Made by a program: the position numbers and the translations under genes | NCBI GenBank assembly: GCA_934045075.1 | Contig: OW203731.1 | Location: 14,765,062-14,829,061, forward strand | Direction: 5' to 3' | Source of the DNA: Yponomeuta sedellus | Lineage: Eukaryota > Arthropoda > Insecta > Lepidoptera > Yponomeutidae | DNA length: 64,000 nucleotides | Notes under the pieces: model-generated | Told to the model about the DNA's origin: nothing | Databases searched by the model: none | The model's input: only the letters and a program-made list of their open reading frames with translations | In this document: piece after piece, positions 25,650-37,070 of the stretch | Numbering within the stretch: the stretch's first letter is position 1 | Layout of the letters: each line of letters opens with the position of its first letter

Positions 25650-26010
25650 AGCGGTGGTAGCTCAGTGGGTAGAACCATGGACTGGCAAGCGAGAGCCCCA
25701 GGTTCGATCCCGAGTGCGGGCATGTACCAATGACTTTGTTTAATTTCAAAGTTACGTACATTTGCGAATTTGTAGTCGCAATACCACACGCTAACGGTGA
25801 AGGAAAACATCGTGAGGAAACCCGCGGCTTGGTTGGCTCCACACGTATTGACTAGTCTTTCCTGTGGGCTAGGCCGACTAAGCTGCCAGGATGGTATAGG
25901 TGCTGGGCAAGCCTAAAACAATCTATAAAACCATGTCCCAGGCACTACAGCGTCGGAGTGGTCCCTTCAACCATCTAGTGTGAGTGAAGATACCACTGGA
26001 CGCTGTACAA
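25650..26010 (+). mobile_element. tSINE-B, longest plus-strand copy
   Basis: The tRNA-like head is AGCGGTGGTAGCTCAGTGGG to GGTTCGATCCCGAGTGCGGG. ACCAATGACTTTGTT, the GTACATTTGCGAATTTGTAG block and GGTGAAGGAAAACATCGTGA follow. A further 180 bases, from GGTTGGCTCCACACG on, may be the original 3' body lost in other copies or an unrelated neighbour. Confidence 0.75.
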
Positions 26011-26049
26011 ATCATCTCATTAAGTAGATGCAAAAAGGCCAATTATTTA

Positions 26050-26508
26050 AATTATTTTTAATGCACAAACCCGTGCTAAGGACAATTTTAAAAACCTATT
26101 TAGAGGCTAAAAATTCCACCCATGCCGGGATTCGATCCCGCGACCTCTGGCTATCCGTGCCAGCGCTCTTGCCAACTGAACTTTTAAAAAATAAACTTTT
26201 TTTTAAATCTTTAATGCACAAACCTGTGCAAAAAAAAAATAGTATAATCATGTGGCTACAGTGATATCATTCCGATGTAAAAACCTATCTGCAAAGTAGT
26301 CGGGGCTGTAAGTGATGCAATTTACTTGAGCCAGATGTCGCTGCCTGTATGTAATACAGAGAATAGTGTAAAGAGGTTCGAAATTTCACTGATGCCGGTG
26401 AGTCACCCATTAGCTCAGTTGGAAAGAGCGCTGGCACGGATAGCCAGAGGTCGCGGGATCGAATCCCAGCATGGGTGGAATTTTTAGCCTCTAAATAGGT
26501 TTTTAAAA
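26050..26508. mobile_element. PalT-type inverted pair, diverged
   Basis: The left unit runs from TTTTTAATGCACAAACCCGT through the tRNA-like complement (CGGGATTCGATCCCGCGACC) and breaks at about 26184. A second outer-end fragment follows at 26212. The right unit runs GATGTCGCTGCCTGTATG to ATAGCCAGAGGTCGCGGGAT and ends AATAGGTTTTTAAAA. The orientation of the outer end is the same as in the other PalT copies. No clear target duplication. Confidence 0.75.
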
Positions 26509-26748
26509 GAGTATTATTTGTTTTTCATTTAGCCGCCAATTTAGATTTATTTCAAAAACTATTTAGATATATTTCAATTACGTTAAACTAATTTGTGTGT
26601 CAGAATATTTAATCTGTATTTTGTATAATCCTAGCGTAAACGACATATATACTTTAAATAATAGATTTTGCTTGACTTAGGTTCACCAAGTCTATGATTT
26701 GTATTGTAAGTAAAATAAAAACAAAACAACAATAATTTCATGCACATC

Positions 26749-27000
26749 CAGCCTCGGTGGCGCAGCGGTTCGACATGCTGACTGTATAACCGATGGTCTC
26801 GTGTTCTATCCCCGGCCGGGTCAAACTAGGAAAGGAACTTTTCTAGTTTGTCTCGGGTCTTGGATGTTATATAATTATGTATTAATTGTATTAAATCTAT
26901 CGTCGAGTTAGCATCTGTAACAAAAGTCATTTAGTTGTACTCAGTATGGGGCTAACGAGATCTCTGTAATGTGTCCACGAATATTTATTTATTTTATTTA
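26749..27000 (+). mobile_element. tSINE-C, plus copy with short tail
   Basis: Head CAGCCTCGGTGGCGCAGCGG to CCCCGGCCGGGT; body TTGTCTCGGGTCTTGGATGT, AATCTATCGTCGAGTTAGCA; tail ATATTTATTTATTTTATTTA. It is the reference for the copy that carries the giant array. Confidence 0.85.
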
Positions 27001-27808
27001 TCCTTATCAGTGTCACAAAGGAGCTTGTTTGTCGAATTACATACCTCATTAAATTTTAGGAAACAAACTGCTTAGTTGGGGACATGCGTAACTCTCTCTT
27101 CAAACTGGATGAATTTCCTGAGTCCACAAAGATAGAAAACGTCTCCAATTTTCTTTCTCAAACGTTAAAAAAGTAAGCGAGGCAATTAAGCTGCGAATTG
27201 TGTTCTTAATTCGAACAGCGAATAGGGTTTTTTTGCGCGCATTTCACTTATTTTCTTCATTCACCGTGTTGTTACCCTAATTTGCGGCATGTCGAACAAG
27301 TTGCTCGGTCGTCTGGAAAAAGCCCTTTTATGTGCCCCTCAGCTTTACGAGGTAGTTAATGATGTCAAAAATGAGTAAGAGTAAGGCTGTCACACACTGG
27401 CGCGGCTACGTTGTTGACGCGGCTGATATAATATTTACTGCACACCACATTTAAGGATATTTACCCTATTTTTGCGATGTTGATAACTAAAAAGAGATAA
27501 ATAAAATAGCCTTAAATAAATACACACCTGGACACATCTATTAGCCCACATTAGAGTTTAGGTTTCGATGGCCCTAAATATGATTGCCAGATTGAACAAA
27601 AAACTATTGATGCAGTTTTAAACCTGATACATATAGAGACCATAGAATAAAATTATCAATGTGCCTGGTTTGCAACTGCATAAAAATTTTTGCTCGACCT
27701 AATATAAATTTTTAGCGAGGACTAAACGAAACTGAAAATCCAAGGTGGGCCAACAAATTAGACTTGGGCAAAGTGTTTCCTTAGAGGGAGTTGTTTATCT
27801 CATATCTT
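27001..27808. other. No gene recognised
   Basis: AT-rich with no frame or repeat that I can support. Confidence 0.4.
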
Positions 27809-27975
27809 TGATAGATAGATAGATAGAGAACACTTTATTGCACAACAAGAAAAATATTTCAACCATGATTCTTAAATCTAAGTAATGTTATACAATTGGC
27901 GGTCTTATCGCTAAGAGCGATCTCTTCCAGACAACCTTTGGATGGAGTGGATTGCATGAAGAATATAGTCGGTGC
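27809..27975 (-). mobile_element. LINE 3'-UTR fragment with GATA tail
   Basis: GATAGATAGATAGATAGAGA then ACACTTTATTGCACAAC, then GGCGGTCTTATCGCTAAGAG and CGATCTCTTCCAGACAACCT. On the minus strand this reads as a 3' UTR ending TGCAATAAAGTG followed by TATC repeats. It is the family seen with a coding end at 58658. Confidence 0.75.
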
Positions 27976-28738
27976 GTGGTGCTTTGCTCACCGAGACACA
28001 CTATATCTCTATCATATCTCGCTCACTACTTGTGTCCTAGCTCATACGATGTCCAATCAACTATGTGCGTGTGGAAACAAGAGACACAAGTGGTGAGTCA
28101 GTAGTCTACCTATTCCCTACTTTATCCAAATCCCACGTTTTTTTTGGTGAACTTTCTCTCATCGCTCGTTGGTTATGAGAAATGCGGCCGAATGTAACCG
28201 ATATCAGACGATGTTGATCTCGCTCTCGCGCATTGTGTGTGAGCTGGATTAAGTAGCAGGACATAACTACCGTACTAAGTTGAGAGTATGTGTGAGGCAG
28301 CCAGATATAGTTGACATCTTTGGGATATGAATGGGACACACTTGACGGCGAGGGAGGTGTGTGTCCACTCATATCTGGCTCTTGAGCTACCCAAGGCTAC
28401 AATAAATGTGTCCAGAACAGTATAATATAAAAATGCAGCCAATATTATACGTTCCACTGCAGGGCACAAGCCTTTGCCTTCCTTCTGCTAATTTCTTATA
28501 GACACTTGCGCAAAAACAACGTATCGAGTGACATTTTCGAGTGTCAAAATCTGACCATTGGTTAAGAAGTTACGAGGGAATGTAGAATTGGATATGCTTA
28601 CATACAAACTAACAGACACATTACCTTCCTTTTGCAGTCGTGTAACAAGCGGTAGGAATATTGGTAAAATGGGTCACAGCGTTGAATTTGGGTTCCGTCT
28701 GCTTAAAAATAATGCCCGTTATTTTTATTTTGGTTAAA
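27976..28738. other. No gene recognised; promoter-like composition
   Basis: Moderate GC with AG/CT-rich blocks. Two minus frames at 28106-28469 overlap in different phases. A CACTGCAGGGCACAAGCC block at 28455 matches a short repeat also at 36176, 40985 and 62268. Confidence 0.35.
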
Positions 28739-28740
28739 AA

Positions 28741-28905
28741 GTGATAGTAGCGAATCGGTAGAATGTCGGCATCTTATTCGGGAGGTCGTGGGTTTGAATA
28801 TCCGCATGTAATGACTGGCAAACTAATGACTACGTTTCCTAAGTAGCAATGCCACTCGCTAACTGTGAAGAAAAACATTGTGAGGAAACCTGAATGGCTG
28901 AGGTA
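28741..28905 (+). mobile_element. tSINE-B, diverged copy
   Basis: GTGATAGTAGCGAATCGGTA and GGAGGTCGTGGGTTTGAATA are a decayed tRNA-like head. AACTAATGACTACG, AGTAGCAATGCCACTCGCTA and GAGGAAACCTGAATG follow the family order. Confidence 0.75.
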
Positions 28906-29489
28906 TATTAAAAATTCAGTAACAGAGTGGTCGAGCGGAGAAACATGACAAAGAAAAGTTCATCAGCAGGGTCGTTACTTAAACGCTTTAATTAAACTCG
29001 GCGCTTGTATTCTCTAATTTGTTTTATTTCTACATAAATCAGCGGACTTTCTTAAACCTGTGTTCTTAAATGTTAATCCAGCGTCAACACTAATTAAATA
29101 ATTATTTAAACATGTTTCAACTGTTTTAACTAATTGGGCATTAACTGGCAGTATGCATTTTTTATTACTTTTGTAGTTTATTTAATTTACAAAAGGCTCG
29201 CAAAACTGTTAGAAACCTTCAAAAATTGTCATACCAATACGACTCTTTTTTTGGAAATAAAATTTTTATTTAACTAATTTTAAAAGAAATTGTAACGTTA
29301 CCCTACTCTCTGAAGAGGCTCTTATGCCATTTAAACCGAAAAGAAACTTGGATATTTCCATTTCAAATAAATTTTCGAGAACGTTTCATGACAGGATAAA
29401 ATAAGGTATTCTTTTTTATACACCAAAAAGAAACAAACACGAAATATACAAGGTAAGAGTACTAGTTGTACTTCATTATATTATTTGAA
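28906..29489. other. No gene recognised
   Basis: AT-rich, unassigned. Confidence 0.4.
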
Positions 29490-29600
29490 TAAATGAACGA
29501 ACGAACGAACGAACGAACGAACGAACGAATGAACGAACGAACGAACGAACGAATGAATGAATGCGTTTATTGTGTCAAAAACATAGGTCACACTCAGCGG
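29490..29600. repeat. GAAC/GAAT microsatellite at a retroposon tail
   Basis: About 18 units of GAAC with three GAAT variants are followed by GCGTTTATTGTGTC. On the minus strand this reads CAATAAACGC then TTCG/TTCA repeats, i.e. a polyadenylation-like AATAAA next to a tail. The 62-codon frame of repeated N-E-R-T is spurious. Confidence 0.75.
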
Positions 29601-30080
29601 CCGCCGTCGCACACACTGAATCTCCATGTTCTATCTTTTCAGGTGTATACACATATTAGTATAGAAAATTATCATGTATAACAATTGAGGTTAAGTCTAT
29701 GGCTAATCTTAATTATAGTGAAAGTAAAATTTACAGTCACATTTTCCCTTATATATAAAAAAAAAACTTAAACGCTAACTTTACAGGGAGTCCCTACTGC
29801 GTTAGCAAGTATTACTGAATTTGTCGATACGTTAAGTAAATTCACTTTCAAATTCACCACTAGACTTTGCTTGGAATAAAACTTGTAGTCGAGGCGGGAA
29901 CACTGACAGGGTAGTTTTTGGCCTTTAATTCATTTCGGTTAGAGTCGCAGACTACATAAAGAAATGGGTAGACTTTTTATTTGTGGTGAGATTGGACTGT
30001 CGTTGTTATTTCTACATGCTTTTTACCTTTGCGTAAAATTAAATATTAAGTATAACAGTAGGATTCCCATTGATCTGATG
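29601..30080. other. No gene recognised
   Basis: AT-rich flank of the microsatellite; nothing supported. Confidence 0.4.
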
Positions 30081-30087
30081 TAAAAAG

Positions 30088-30315
30088 GTGACAGTGCGCG
30101 GATTCGTATTTTCGCTTGAAAAATTAAACCTTCCACTGCGCGGTCGTGGTTTGAAGGAAACTGCACCGGCACGTGTTTTTTTTGGAAAGAGCGCTCTTGG
30201 GCAAGTCCAGGGAACACTATGGCCCTTTGCTCTAAGTGCAAGACTGCCGAGAGGCGCCGGCCGACGCCGAATTCCTCGCACTTAACGTGGAGGAAAATTA
30301 TCGGATTTTAAACCG
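30088..30315 (+). other. GC-rich island, possible untranslated first exon
   Basis: This segment is clearly GC-richer than its flanks (GGCGCCGGCCGACGCCGAAT at 30253). It ends at AAACC followed by GTGAGTGTTTTG, a strong donor on the plus strand at 30316. Three overlapping frames on both strands are open, which suggests few stop codons because of composition and not real coding. It could be a promoter with a non-coding first exon. Confidence 0.25.
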
Positions 30316-30751
30316 TGAGTGTTTTGTTTAATTTAAGTTTCTAGGTACGTTGAAGGTGCAGAGCCGACCTCTGTATCCTACAGACTTAAAATTTTCTGAT
30401 AAAATATACTTGACAAAGTAATTTCCAAACTGAGGCCCACTCAATCAGAAGTTAATTAATTTTTGAGACAAAATCTGCTACCTCAAACAATTCACTCGCC
30501 CATGAGTAATAGGGTTCAAAACGTCAGCCGCAGGCTCAATTTTATTGCAGTTTAAAATGAAACGCATAGACGTGGGCCGACCTTTATCAGGATTAACCGT
30601 CATTGAGGGTCACATGAAAAATGGTCCAGAATCCTTTTGCTCGACGTGATAATAGAATGCCGCCTAAATTCTGACCACATGACGGAAAGTGGTAAAAGGT
30701 AGAGTTTATGTAGATATAAGTACAGTGTATTAGAAAACATATTGTAATGTA
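30316..30751. other. No gene recognised
   Basis: AT-rich, unassigned. Confidence 0.4.
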
Positions 30752-31255
30752 TGTCCGTGCTTCGCAAGGCAAGTTAAACCGTGGTGCCGGCTGTTATGTA
30801 ATGGCAGTCATTAAGGCATGTCAGAAGTCTTATGGGCGGTTTGATAACTTCTGACATTAAGGCCCGACACTGTCTTACAATCCTCCATAAACCCGGACTT
30901 AGCGCCCGTGGTGGAATAAGGCCCAACCTTTCTACGATGCAGGTAGAGACCTGTGCCCCAGCAGTCGTCGTCGTCAGGCTATACTAGTCCACTGCTGGAC
31001 TTAGCCCTCCCCTAAAGAGCGCCACGTTCTGCCATCATAGGGGGTAGTGCCCATAATCCCCACGCTGGGCATGCGGGTTAGGGATCGCAGTTCGGTGGAA
31101 TTGTACTGCAGGGGGCGTTGCTGCCCACCCCCCGGTTTGTGTCCCTTAGTCGCCTTTTACGACACCCGCGGGAAGAATTGGGTTGGTGCTATTCCCTAGG
31201 CCGACACCACACAGCACCAGTGCCCCAGCAGAGGGGACTTACAAAGGGTTGATGT
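30752..31255 (+). mobile_element. 5S-SINE, 5'-truncated, carrying a nested insertion
   Basis: Begins at CCGTGCTTCGCAAGGCA, so the 5S-like head is lost. The distal part is split by a GAA-tail element at 30965-31220 and resumes TGCCCCAGCAGAGGGGACTT to AGGGTTGATG. Confidence 0.85.
30965..31220 (-). mobile_element. GAA-tail element nested in a 5S-SINE
   Basis: An 11 bp target duplication TGCCCCAGCAG (30954-30964 and 31221-31231) frames the insertion. The plus strand reads CGTCGTCAGGCTATACTAGT, CCACTGCTGGACTTAGCCCT, GGGCATGCGGGTTAGGGATC, TTAGTCGCCTTTTACGACAC and TAGGCCGACACCACACAGC. The 3' end faces left, with a TCG-type variant of the usual GAA tail. Confidence 0.9.
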
Positions 31256-32347
31256 TGATGTCGGTTAGGCATCTGAATAAAAAAAATCCTTGTTTTAGAT
31301 CTTTCGCTCTGCAAGGCCTCTTTTTCATTGCTTTTACGACACGTGTATGAGAAAAGTTAAACAGGACTAAAATAACTTACAGTTTTTGTGTACACGTTTA
31401 TTTGGTAAGTCATCCAGAGAAAAAGTTACTAGTGGCGCTATTCCTGTAAGCTATCAGTCATCAGCCAATGTTTGTCTATTACTGGCATGTCTTTATGACG
31501 TACATATAATACAGTTCAGTAATGTTCAGTCCTGTGATGCATGTAATGCATTTCAGTTCAGTTTGGCTTCGGGAGTTTTGTCACTACGCTGGGCTTACAA
31601 CTGACCGCCTTCTACTGAACTGAAAGTCGTTTCACGAGCAAGCATAACATTTAGGACACACAGTTACAGTACCTACTCCAGCACTCGCCGAAGCGACATG
31701 ATGTTTTCGTTGCATGTGATTTTAGCGAGTGACCCCTTACTGCCGGTCTGAAAGACGTTTCACGTCAATATCAAATATTTAAAACGCCTATTACATAGTT
31801 TGCTGGAGCAAATACCTATAACAGTATGTTGCTACATAATTGTACATAAATACATAACTACATAAATTACATTTCGGACTTTTTATAACAAAAGTTGATG
31901 AACTGCGTGCGCCACTATTCAAGCATTAGATTGAAATAGTGGCGGGCCCATGACAAGTTGTCTGTCAAGGAGCTTTACCGGATAGTCTCGTATTAATTAT
32001 AATACGAGAGTCGGACGTCAAGAGAAATGATAGGCCATCGAGAATGTCGTCCGAGAACGTTCTCTGATATCGAGATCTTCATAAATTGCAATATTTTTAT
32101 GTATGGGTTCAATTTCTCTCCGCTCAGTCATTCACTGTAATACCCAAATATTTCCTGTAAATTATTCCAATAAAGATAATTCACACTTTTCCAATCTCAA
32201 GTTATCGTTCTCCCCTGCTGATTACTAACACGAAATTTTTCACTTTCATATTGTAGTCCTTACTCTGTGTGTATTAAAGGATATTTTTGTTTTTACCATT
32301 GACGTCGCCTTACCCCGACCTGGACGTTGCGTAGTCACTATAACATG
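31256..32347. other. No gene recognised
   Basis: A 72-codon plus frame at 31386-31604 has no family resemblance. A short inverted repeat surrounds 31990-32005. Confidence 0.4.
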
Positions 32348-32362
32348 AATATACCTTTATTA

Positions 32363-32612
32363 TACTATTTTTATTTTTAATGCACTAACCCGTGCTAAGG
32401 AACAAATTTAAAAACCTATTTAGAGGCTAAAAATTTCACCCATGCCGGGATTCGAACCCGTAACCTCTGGCTAACCGTGCCACTCTACCAATTGAGCCAA
32501 TGGGCGACTCGCAGTCAGTCAGTCGCAGACAGTCGCCCATTGGCTCAATTGATAGATCGCCGGGATCGAATCCCGGCATGGGTGAAATTTTTGGCCTTTA
32601 AATAGGTTTTTA
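32363..32612. mobile_element. PalT copy 2
   Basis: The 15 bp target duplication AATATACCTTTATTA lies at 32348-32362 and 32613-32627. The left arm runs from TTTAAAAACCTATTTAGAGG to a full tRNA-like complement. The centre is a local hairpin (GGGCGACTCGCAGTCAGTCA, GTCGCAGACAGTCGCCC). The right arm has lost the anticodon-arm part. The outer end TATACTATTTTT is on the left as in copy 1. Confidence 0.85.
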
Positions 32613-32627
32613 AATATACCTTTATTA

Positions 32628-33175
32628 CTCGTTTCACAGATCGTTTTAAGAAACGCCTGATCAATAACTTGGTAAGCGATCCAAGCGGCCGTTCTGTTTT
32701 CCTTTATTGCCAAAACACCGTGTTAGACTTGGGCGGACCCCCGTATTGACCCGGGTTTGCGAAAATCCCGCTAATTTTTCCCTCCGCCATGATTAATGGT
32801 CAGATGAAAGGATTTCCGCGGCCTGTGACATGGACAAAAGTTTGATAGGATAATCGCCAGCTTCGAGTGACAGGGCGGTCGGAAAAATTCGACGAGATAT
32901 AGTGCCGGCATAGATGGCGTGATGTGCGAGCCCCGCATTTTGTTTCACTAAAAAATAAACACCGACTTCAAAACGCTACCTAAAACACAGAAATATTTTA
33001 AGCCGTGATGTTTAAACTCGACGTAGATGCATGTAAGTATTGTAGAAGTATAATCTCGATCCGGTACCAAGTTACATGACCAGTATATTTTGCGCACCGA
33101 CTTCAAAATATATTTCTATAATACCTGAATATTATATAATACCAGAATACCTAAGTATTGAGCACCAAGTATCCG
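32628..33175. other. No gene recognised
   Basis: The part 32690-32940 is GC-richer, with no frame of 60 codons. Unassigned. Confidence 0.4.
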
Positions 33176-33336
33176 TATCAATTCCTCCTTCTGCAACCTT
33201 TCGATTTAAGGTTGCGTGGAAGCAACTGCTATCAACAATAAGGCCGCCAAATGTACCTCTTCTTTTGTAACTGATGTCTCTGTAATTATTTTCTGGTGTG
33301 TACAATAAAGAATATTCTTATCTTATCTTATATGTT
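33176..33336 (+). mobile_element. LINE 3'-UTR fragment with TTATC tail
   Basis: ATAAGGCCGCCAAATGTACC, TTTTCTGGTGTGTACAATAA then AGAATATTCTTATCTTATCT. It matches the 3' UTR at 59080-59215 (GATAAGACCGCCAATTGTAT, TTTCTGGTGTGTACAATAAA). Confidence 0.75.
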
Positions 33337-33815
33337 ACGGCTTGAAACCGAAGTGCCTAGTTCTAGCCGGTTAGTCCTAGGTGTAGCTACTTACTTTTGG
33401 TGAAATCTAGTATAAGCCGATAGCTTTCGGGGAAAACTACGTCTATCCGGCATTACTCTGGCAAGAACTAGGTCCAAGCACACCCTAGTGACTGATATTA
33501 GGTATATCTGATATCATACTAGCTACAACTAGATTCAACGAAAATCTGTTCGATAAAAATTGATTCAAGTAAATTCAATCGAGTAACAGCCAAAAAGCCA
33601 TTAAAAACTTAATGTGGCAATAAAAAGTGATTCTGCACAGCTGGTGATATTTTGTGCAACTAAAAATGATACTCAAGGCTGATTATTCTAGTAAATTACT
33701 TGTGTTGTTTTATAAAAGTGTCATTATAATATTTCTTAAATTAAAAATGGTCCAATTATCAATTATTTTTGCTGTTAAAAAAGTATTGTTATAAAAAGTA
33801 AGTAAGTAACAGGAC
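33337..33815. other. No gene recognised
   Basis: AT-rich, unassigned. Confidence 0.4.
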
Positions 33816-34015
33816 GACCTCTGTGGCGTAGCGGTAGCGCGTCTGCCTACCATGCAAGAGGTCCCGGGTTCGAATCCCGGCTGGGAACAAAAAAAACCCC
33901 AGGTCTTGGATGTTTACATGTTTGTGACGTCGTTGTTTCTGGTTTCCACGACACAGGGTATCCTAGTGTGGGGCCAGAAGCAATGTATGTGCCAGTATGT
34001 AAATGTTATGTTATG
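33816..34015 (+). mobile_element. tSINE-A, plus copy, best-preserved head
   Basis: The tRNA-like head reads GACCTCTGTGGCGTAGCGGT to GGTTCGAATCCCGGCTGGGA, with A box TGGCGTAGCGG and B box GGTTCGAATCC. The body follows: AGGTCTTGGATGTTTACATG, CACGACACAGGGTATCCTAG, TGGGGCCAGAAGCAATGTAT; the tail is ATGTTATGTTATG. Confidence 0.88.
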
Positions 34016-34730
34016 TATTGCTCATTATTCTTATTCCGTCTTTAGTAGGTCATAAGTCAATAATCAAAATAGGTTCGTTGAATTTAATTTTCTCTGTTTC
34101 TTACTATAAGTGTTTTTTTTTATATCTTAAAGCCCAGATATTTGTTGCAGTTTGGCAAATGATGCAACTGCAGTTTTTCAAGCCTTCTTTTGATTAAATA
34201 AATAAACAAAAATCTAAATCAGTTTATGTAACTTTGAGTAATCCATTTCTCATAAAACAATGCCGAAGAATTCAGAACCTCCCCTTTTTTGGAGTCGGGC
34301 AAAGATGTCAAAGATTGTGACTTTCCAATATTGTCATTTTAGCGACTCAAAACGAACGAAACGAACCACGAGGCTCATACATACAGTCATTTGTTAATGG
34401 GTGTCATCGTCCCGAATGCGTTGTTTTAAAATGACCCACAATTTCTCTTTTCTTAAGAGTATAAACCACCATCAAGTATGTTAACGGACTGGTAACTTAC
34501 CAAGGAGAAACTGGATGCTATGCCACCGGCAACCCGACTTTTTTCTACGGTTTAACTTCCATTTTGACTAGTTTTATGTTGCAGTTAGACATTATCGTTA
34601 AGATTTGATAAGGCAGTTTGGTAGAGATCTTACCTCCAATCGCAATATGCTCTGAAGTTTTTCGGGCGCATTGGCAATACTCCCTGTAGTCTTTTGATTA
34701 TTTTAAACTGATGCTTAGTGAATTACCTAT
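34016..34730. other. No gene recognised; one small open stretch
   Basis: A stop-to-stop plus frame at about 34468-34608 reads YVNGLVTYQGETGCYATGNP and ends VKI. It has protein-like composition but no start codon, no clear splice sites and no family I can name with confidence. Confidence 0.3.
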
Positions 34731-34943
34731 GTGTGTGGTGTCGGCCTAGAGAATAACACCAACCCAAATTCTTCCCACGGGTGTCGTAAAAGGCGACTAG
34801 GGACACAAACCGGGGGGTGGGCAGCAGCGCCTCCTGCAGTGGGGATTATGGGCATTACCCCCTAATGATGGCACAACCTTGCACTATGTCGCTCATTAGG
34901 GGAGGGCTATGTCCAGCAGTGGACATAGCCTGAAGAAGAAGAA
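34731..34943 (+). mobile_element. GAA-tail element, plus copy
   Basis: GTGTGTGGTGTCGGCCTAGA, CCAACCCAAATTCTTCCCAC, AGGCGACTAGGGACACAAAC, GGGGATTATGGGCATTACCC, and CCAGCAGTGGACATAGCCTG then AAGAAGAAGAAC. This is the orientation in which the 3' GAA tail is at the right. Confidence 0.85.
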
Positions 34944-35651
34944 CAAGAAAAATGATTAGAAAATATTGATTAACTGCTAATAACTGTGGTTTTAATCTTC
35001 ATAAATAGAAGTTTAGAGAGTTACTTAAACACAGTACATTTTTATACTGACTTTATGTGATGTCAAGGTTTGTGGTATTTTTTCCTTCTAACACCTCTTC
35101 TGTTTATACAACATTTATAGACGGGTTTAAGTAATATTTAGTAAGTCTGAGAATAGGTCAAAGGCATATAGTCATGTAATGTATAAAAACAAAGATGTCG
35201 GGGTCAGATAAGAGGTATATAAAAACACTGTCAGAAATATAAAAGGTAAAATATTAACGTAATTTTACCCAACATTTTACCCAATAAATAATCGCAATTA
35301 TATCCGTTTAATATATAAATATGTATGAACATCGCGGAGCTTTAAGAAATACTAAAGATATGAAAAGTAACAAAAACATAATTTAATCATTACACGATAG
35401 CCTCTATTATAAAGATACGACTTAGAACTTAAACTCGAATGTATTAAGATCGTGAAACTGCTACATTAACTAAACAAACAATAATAAAATTAACTACAGT
35501 TAGTTATCCATTCGATATTACCCGGGCTGTGGACTCAGTAAAAATTTCGTATGCTATTAAATCCGTTTTTAAGAGCGTATTAAAATTATAGGGCGTCGGT
35601 AAACTCTAGTATTAGGAATTACTGAACTGCATTTTCAGCGTCAGAATAATC
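34944..35651. other. No gene recognised
   Basis: AT-rich, unassigned. Confidence 0.4.
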
Positions 35652-35720
35652 GAGTATGGCTTAACCTTCCTGCGATGCAGGAGTAGACCCGTGCCCTGGC
35701 AGTGGAGATATACTATAAGG
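35652..35720 (+). mobile_element. 5S-SINE, 3' end only
   Basis: GAGTATGGCTTAACCTTCCT, GCGATGCAGGAGTAGACCCG and CAGTGGAGATATAC are the last 70 bases of the family. A full copy follows 27 bases later in the same orientation. Confidence 0.75.
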
Positions 35721-35746
35721 GGTAAACAATAAGTCGTGCAGTAAAA

Positions 35747-36125
35747 AGTGCTCGAAGCGTTCGTGGCGTAGTCGAACCGAGTGATTGGAATCAATCACTA
35801 GAGTTAAGTAACAACAAGCGCGATCAGGTGCAAGATGGGTGACCGTCTTGCGACTACCGCTAGTTGTATTTTTCCGAACGCTTCCGTGCTTCACAAGGCA
35901 CTTTAAGCCGTTGGTGCCGGCTGTCATGTAATGGCAGTCGTTAAGCCGTGTCAAAGGCCTTATGGGTGGCTTGAAAAATTCTGGCAGTAGGTAAGGCCCG
36001 CCACTGTCTTACAATGCTCCACCAACCCGGACTTGGCCCCCGTGGTGGAGTATGGCCTAACCTTCCTGCGATGTAGGAGAGACCCTTGCCCCAGCAGTGG
36101 GGACAAACAAGGGTAGATATCGATA
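35747..36125 (+). mobile_element. 5S-SINE with 13 bp target duplication
   Basis: TCGTGCAGTAAAA is repeated at 35734-35746 and 36126-36138. This fixes the element ends: it starts AGTGCTCGAAGCG and ends GGGTAGATATCGATA. The head keeps GAGTTAAGTAACAACAAGCG, CGATCAGGTGCAAGATGGGT and GACTACCGCTAGTTG. It is the best-bounded copy in the window and shows movement by retroposition. Confidence 0.9.
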
Positions 36126-36138
36126 TCGTGCAGTAAAA

Positions 36139-37056
36139 TATGTCTTAATATCTTAATTTCATATAATTTCACTTAACTGCAGGGCACAGGCTTTCTCTCG
36201 CTTCCGAATCTATTATTCTGATTTACTATTATTATAAACACGTTTATTTATTGCACAAACAAAATCCAACGATAATGGAAACAACAAATAAATGCGTACC
36301 TACTTAAAGCTTATAGCATTCTATGCGCAAACACTGGAGTCAACGTCTGTGTTCAACGTCTAAATTGAAAATTCCTTCCCGGCTAAAACCCATTACGCAT
36401 CAGGTAAGACTTCTTACTACCTACAAGTGGAAATGTACGAAAAAAAGAAAAGATTAAGCGCCGCCATCCATTTCGAGCCATTTCGCAAGACATGTGAATG
36501 CCATTAATTTTATAGGTTCCAGGCTTCTTTTGCTACCAAAGCATCACACATCTCTTAGCCAGTATATTTTGGCCTCCGGGCTATCAATAACCAAGATGTT
36601 AAGTATCATTGCTGGCTGTTTCAGATGGGAGGTCACTGATTCCTGGTTGTGTTGTAATAACGATGTAATACTTAGTGAGGTCGTCGTGTAAGGATTCCTT
36701 CGTTTAATCCTAAAGACGTTTCCGGTTTTGATTGCGCCGATCGTTGTATTAAATGAGGTCATTTGTTAGATGAAAGGACAAGACCTACAGATAAGTGCTT
36801 GGGTCGTGATCCTTAAATTGATTCTATTAAGGCTCTCGGTCCGTAAGGTATAGGTATTCAAAGGCAAAGGCGGCACCAGTCTTGACGGCTTCAAATTGCG
36901 TGTCACTAGAATTGGAGTGACATTGCTGGTATAAATAAATACCATAAAAGAGGTAAAAAACATAAGAAAACTTAAATACGAAATAATAAAAAAAATTGAA
37001 CTTCTTTGCACTTATGTTTTCAGTACTTTTGTAAGATATTTAACTAACGCTTTGGC
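36139..37056. other. No gene recognised
   Basis: CTGCAGGGCACAGGCTTTCT at 36176 is the short dispersed repeat also at 28455 and 62268. A minus frame of 81 codons at 36766-37011 begins with a hydrophobic stretch but lacks a donor and any similarity I recognise. Confidence 0.35.
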
Positions 37057-37070
37057 AATTTAACTTTATT

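Noticed and set aside
34468..34608. Small secreted-peptide exon
   Set aside because: It has protein-like composition but no start, no signal peptide and no clear splice sites; similarity to a family was only impressionistic.
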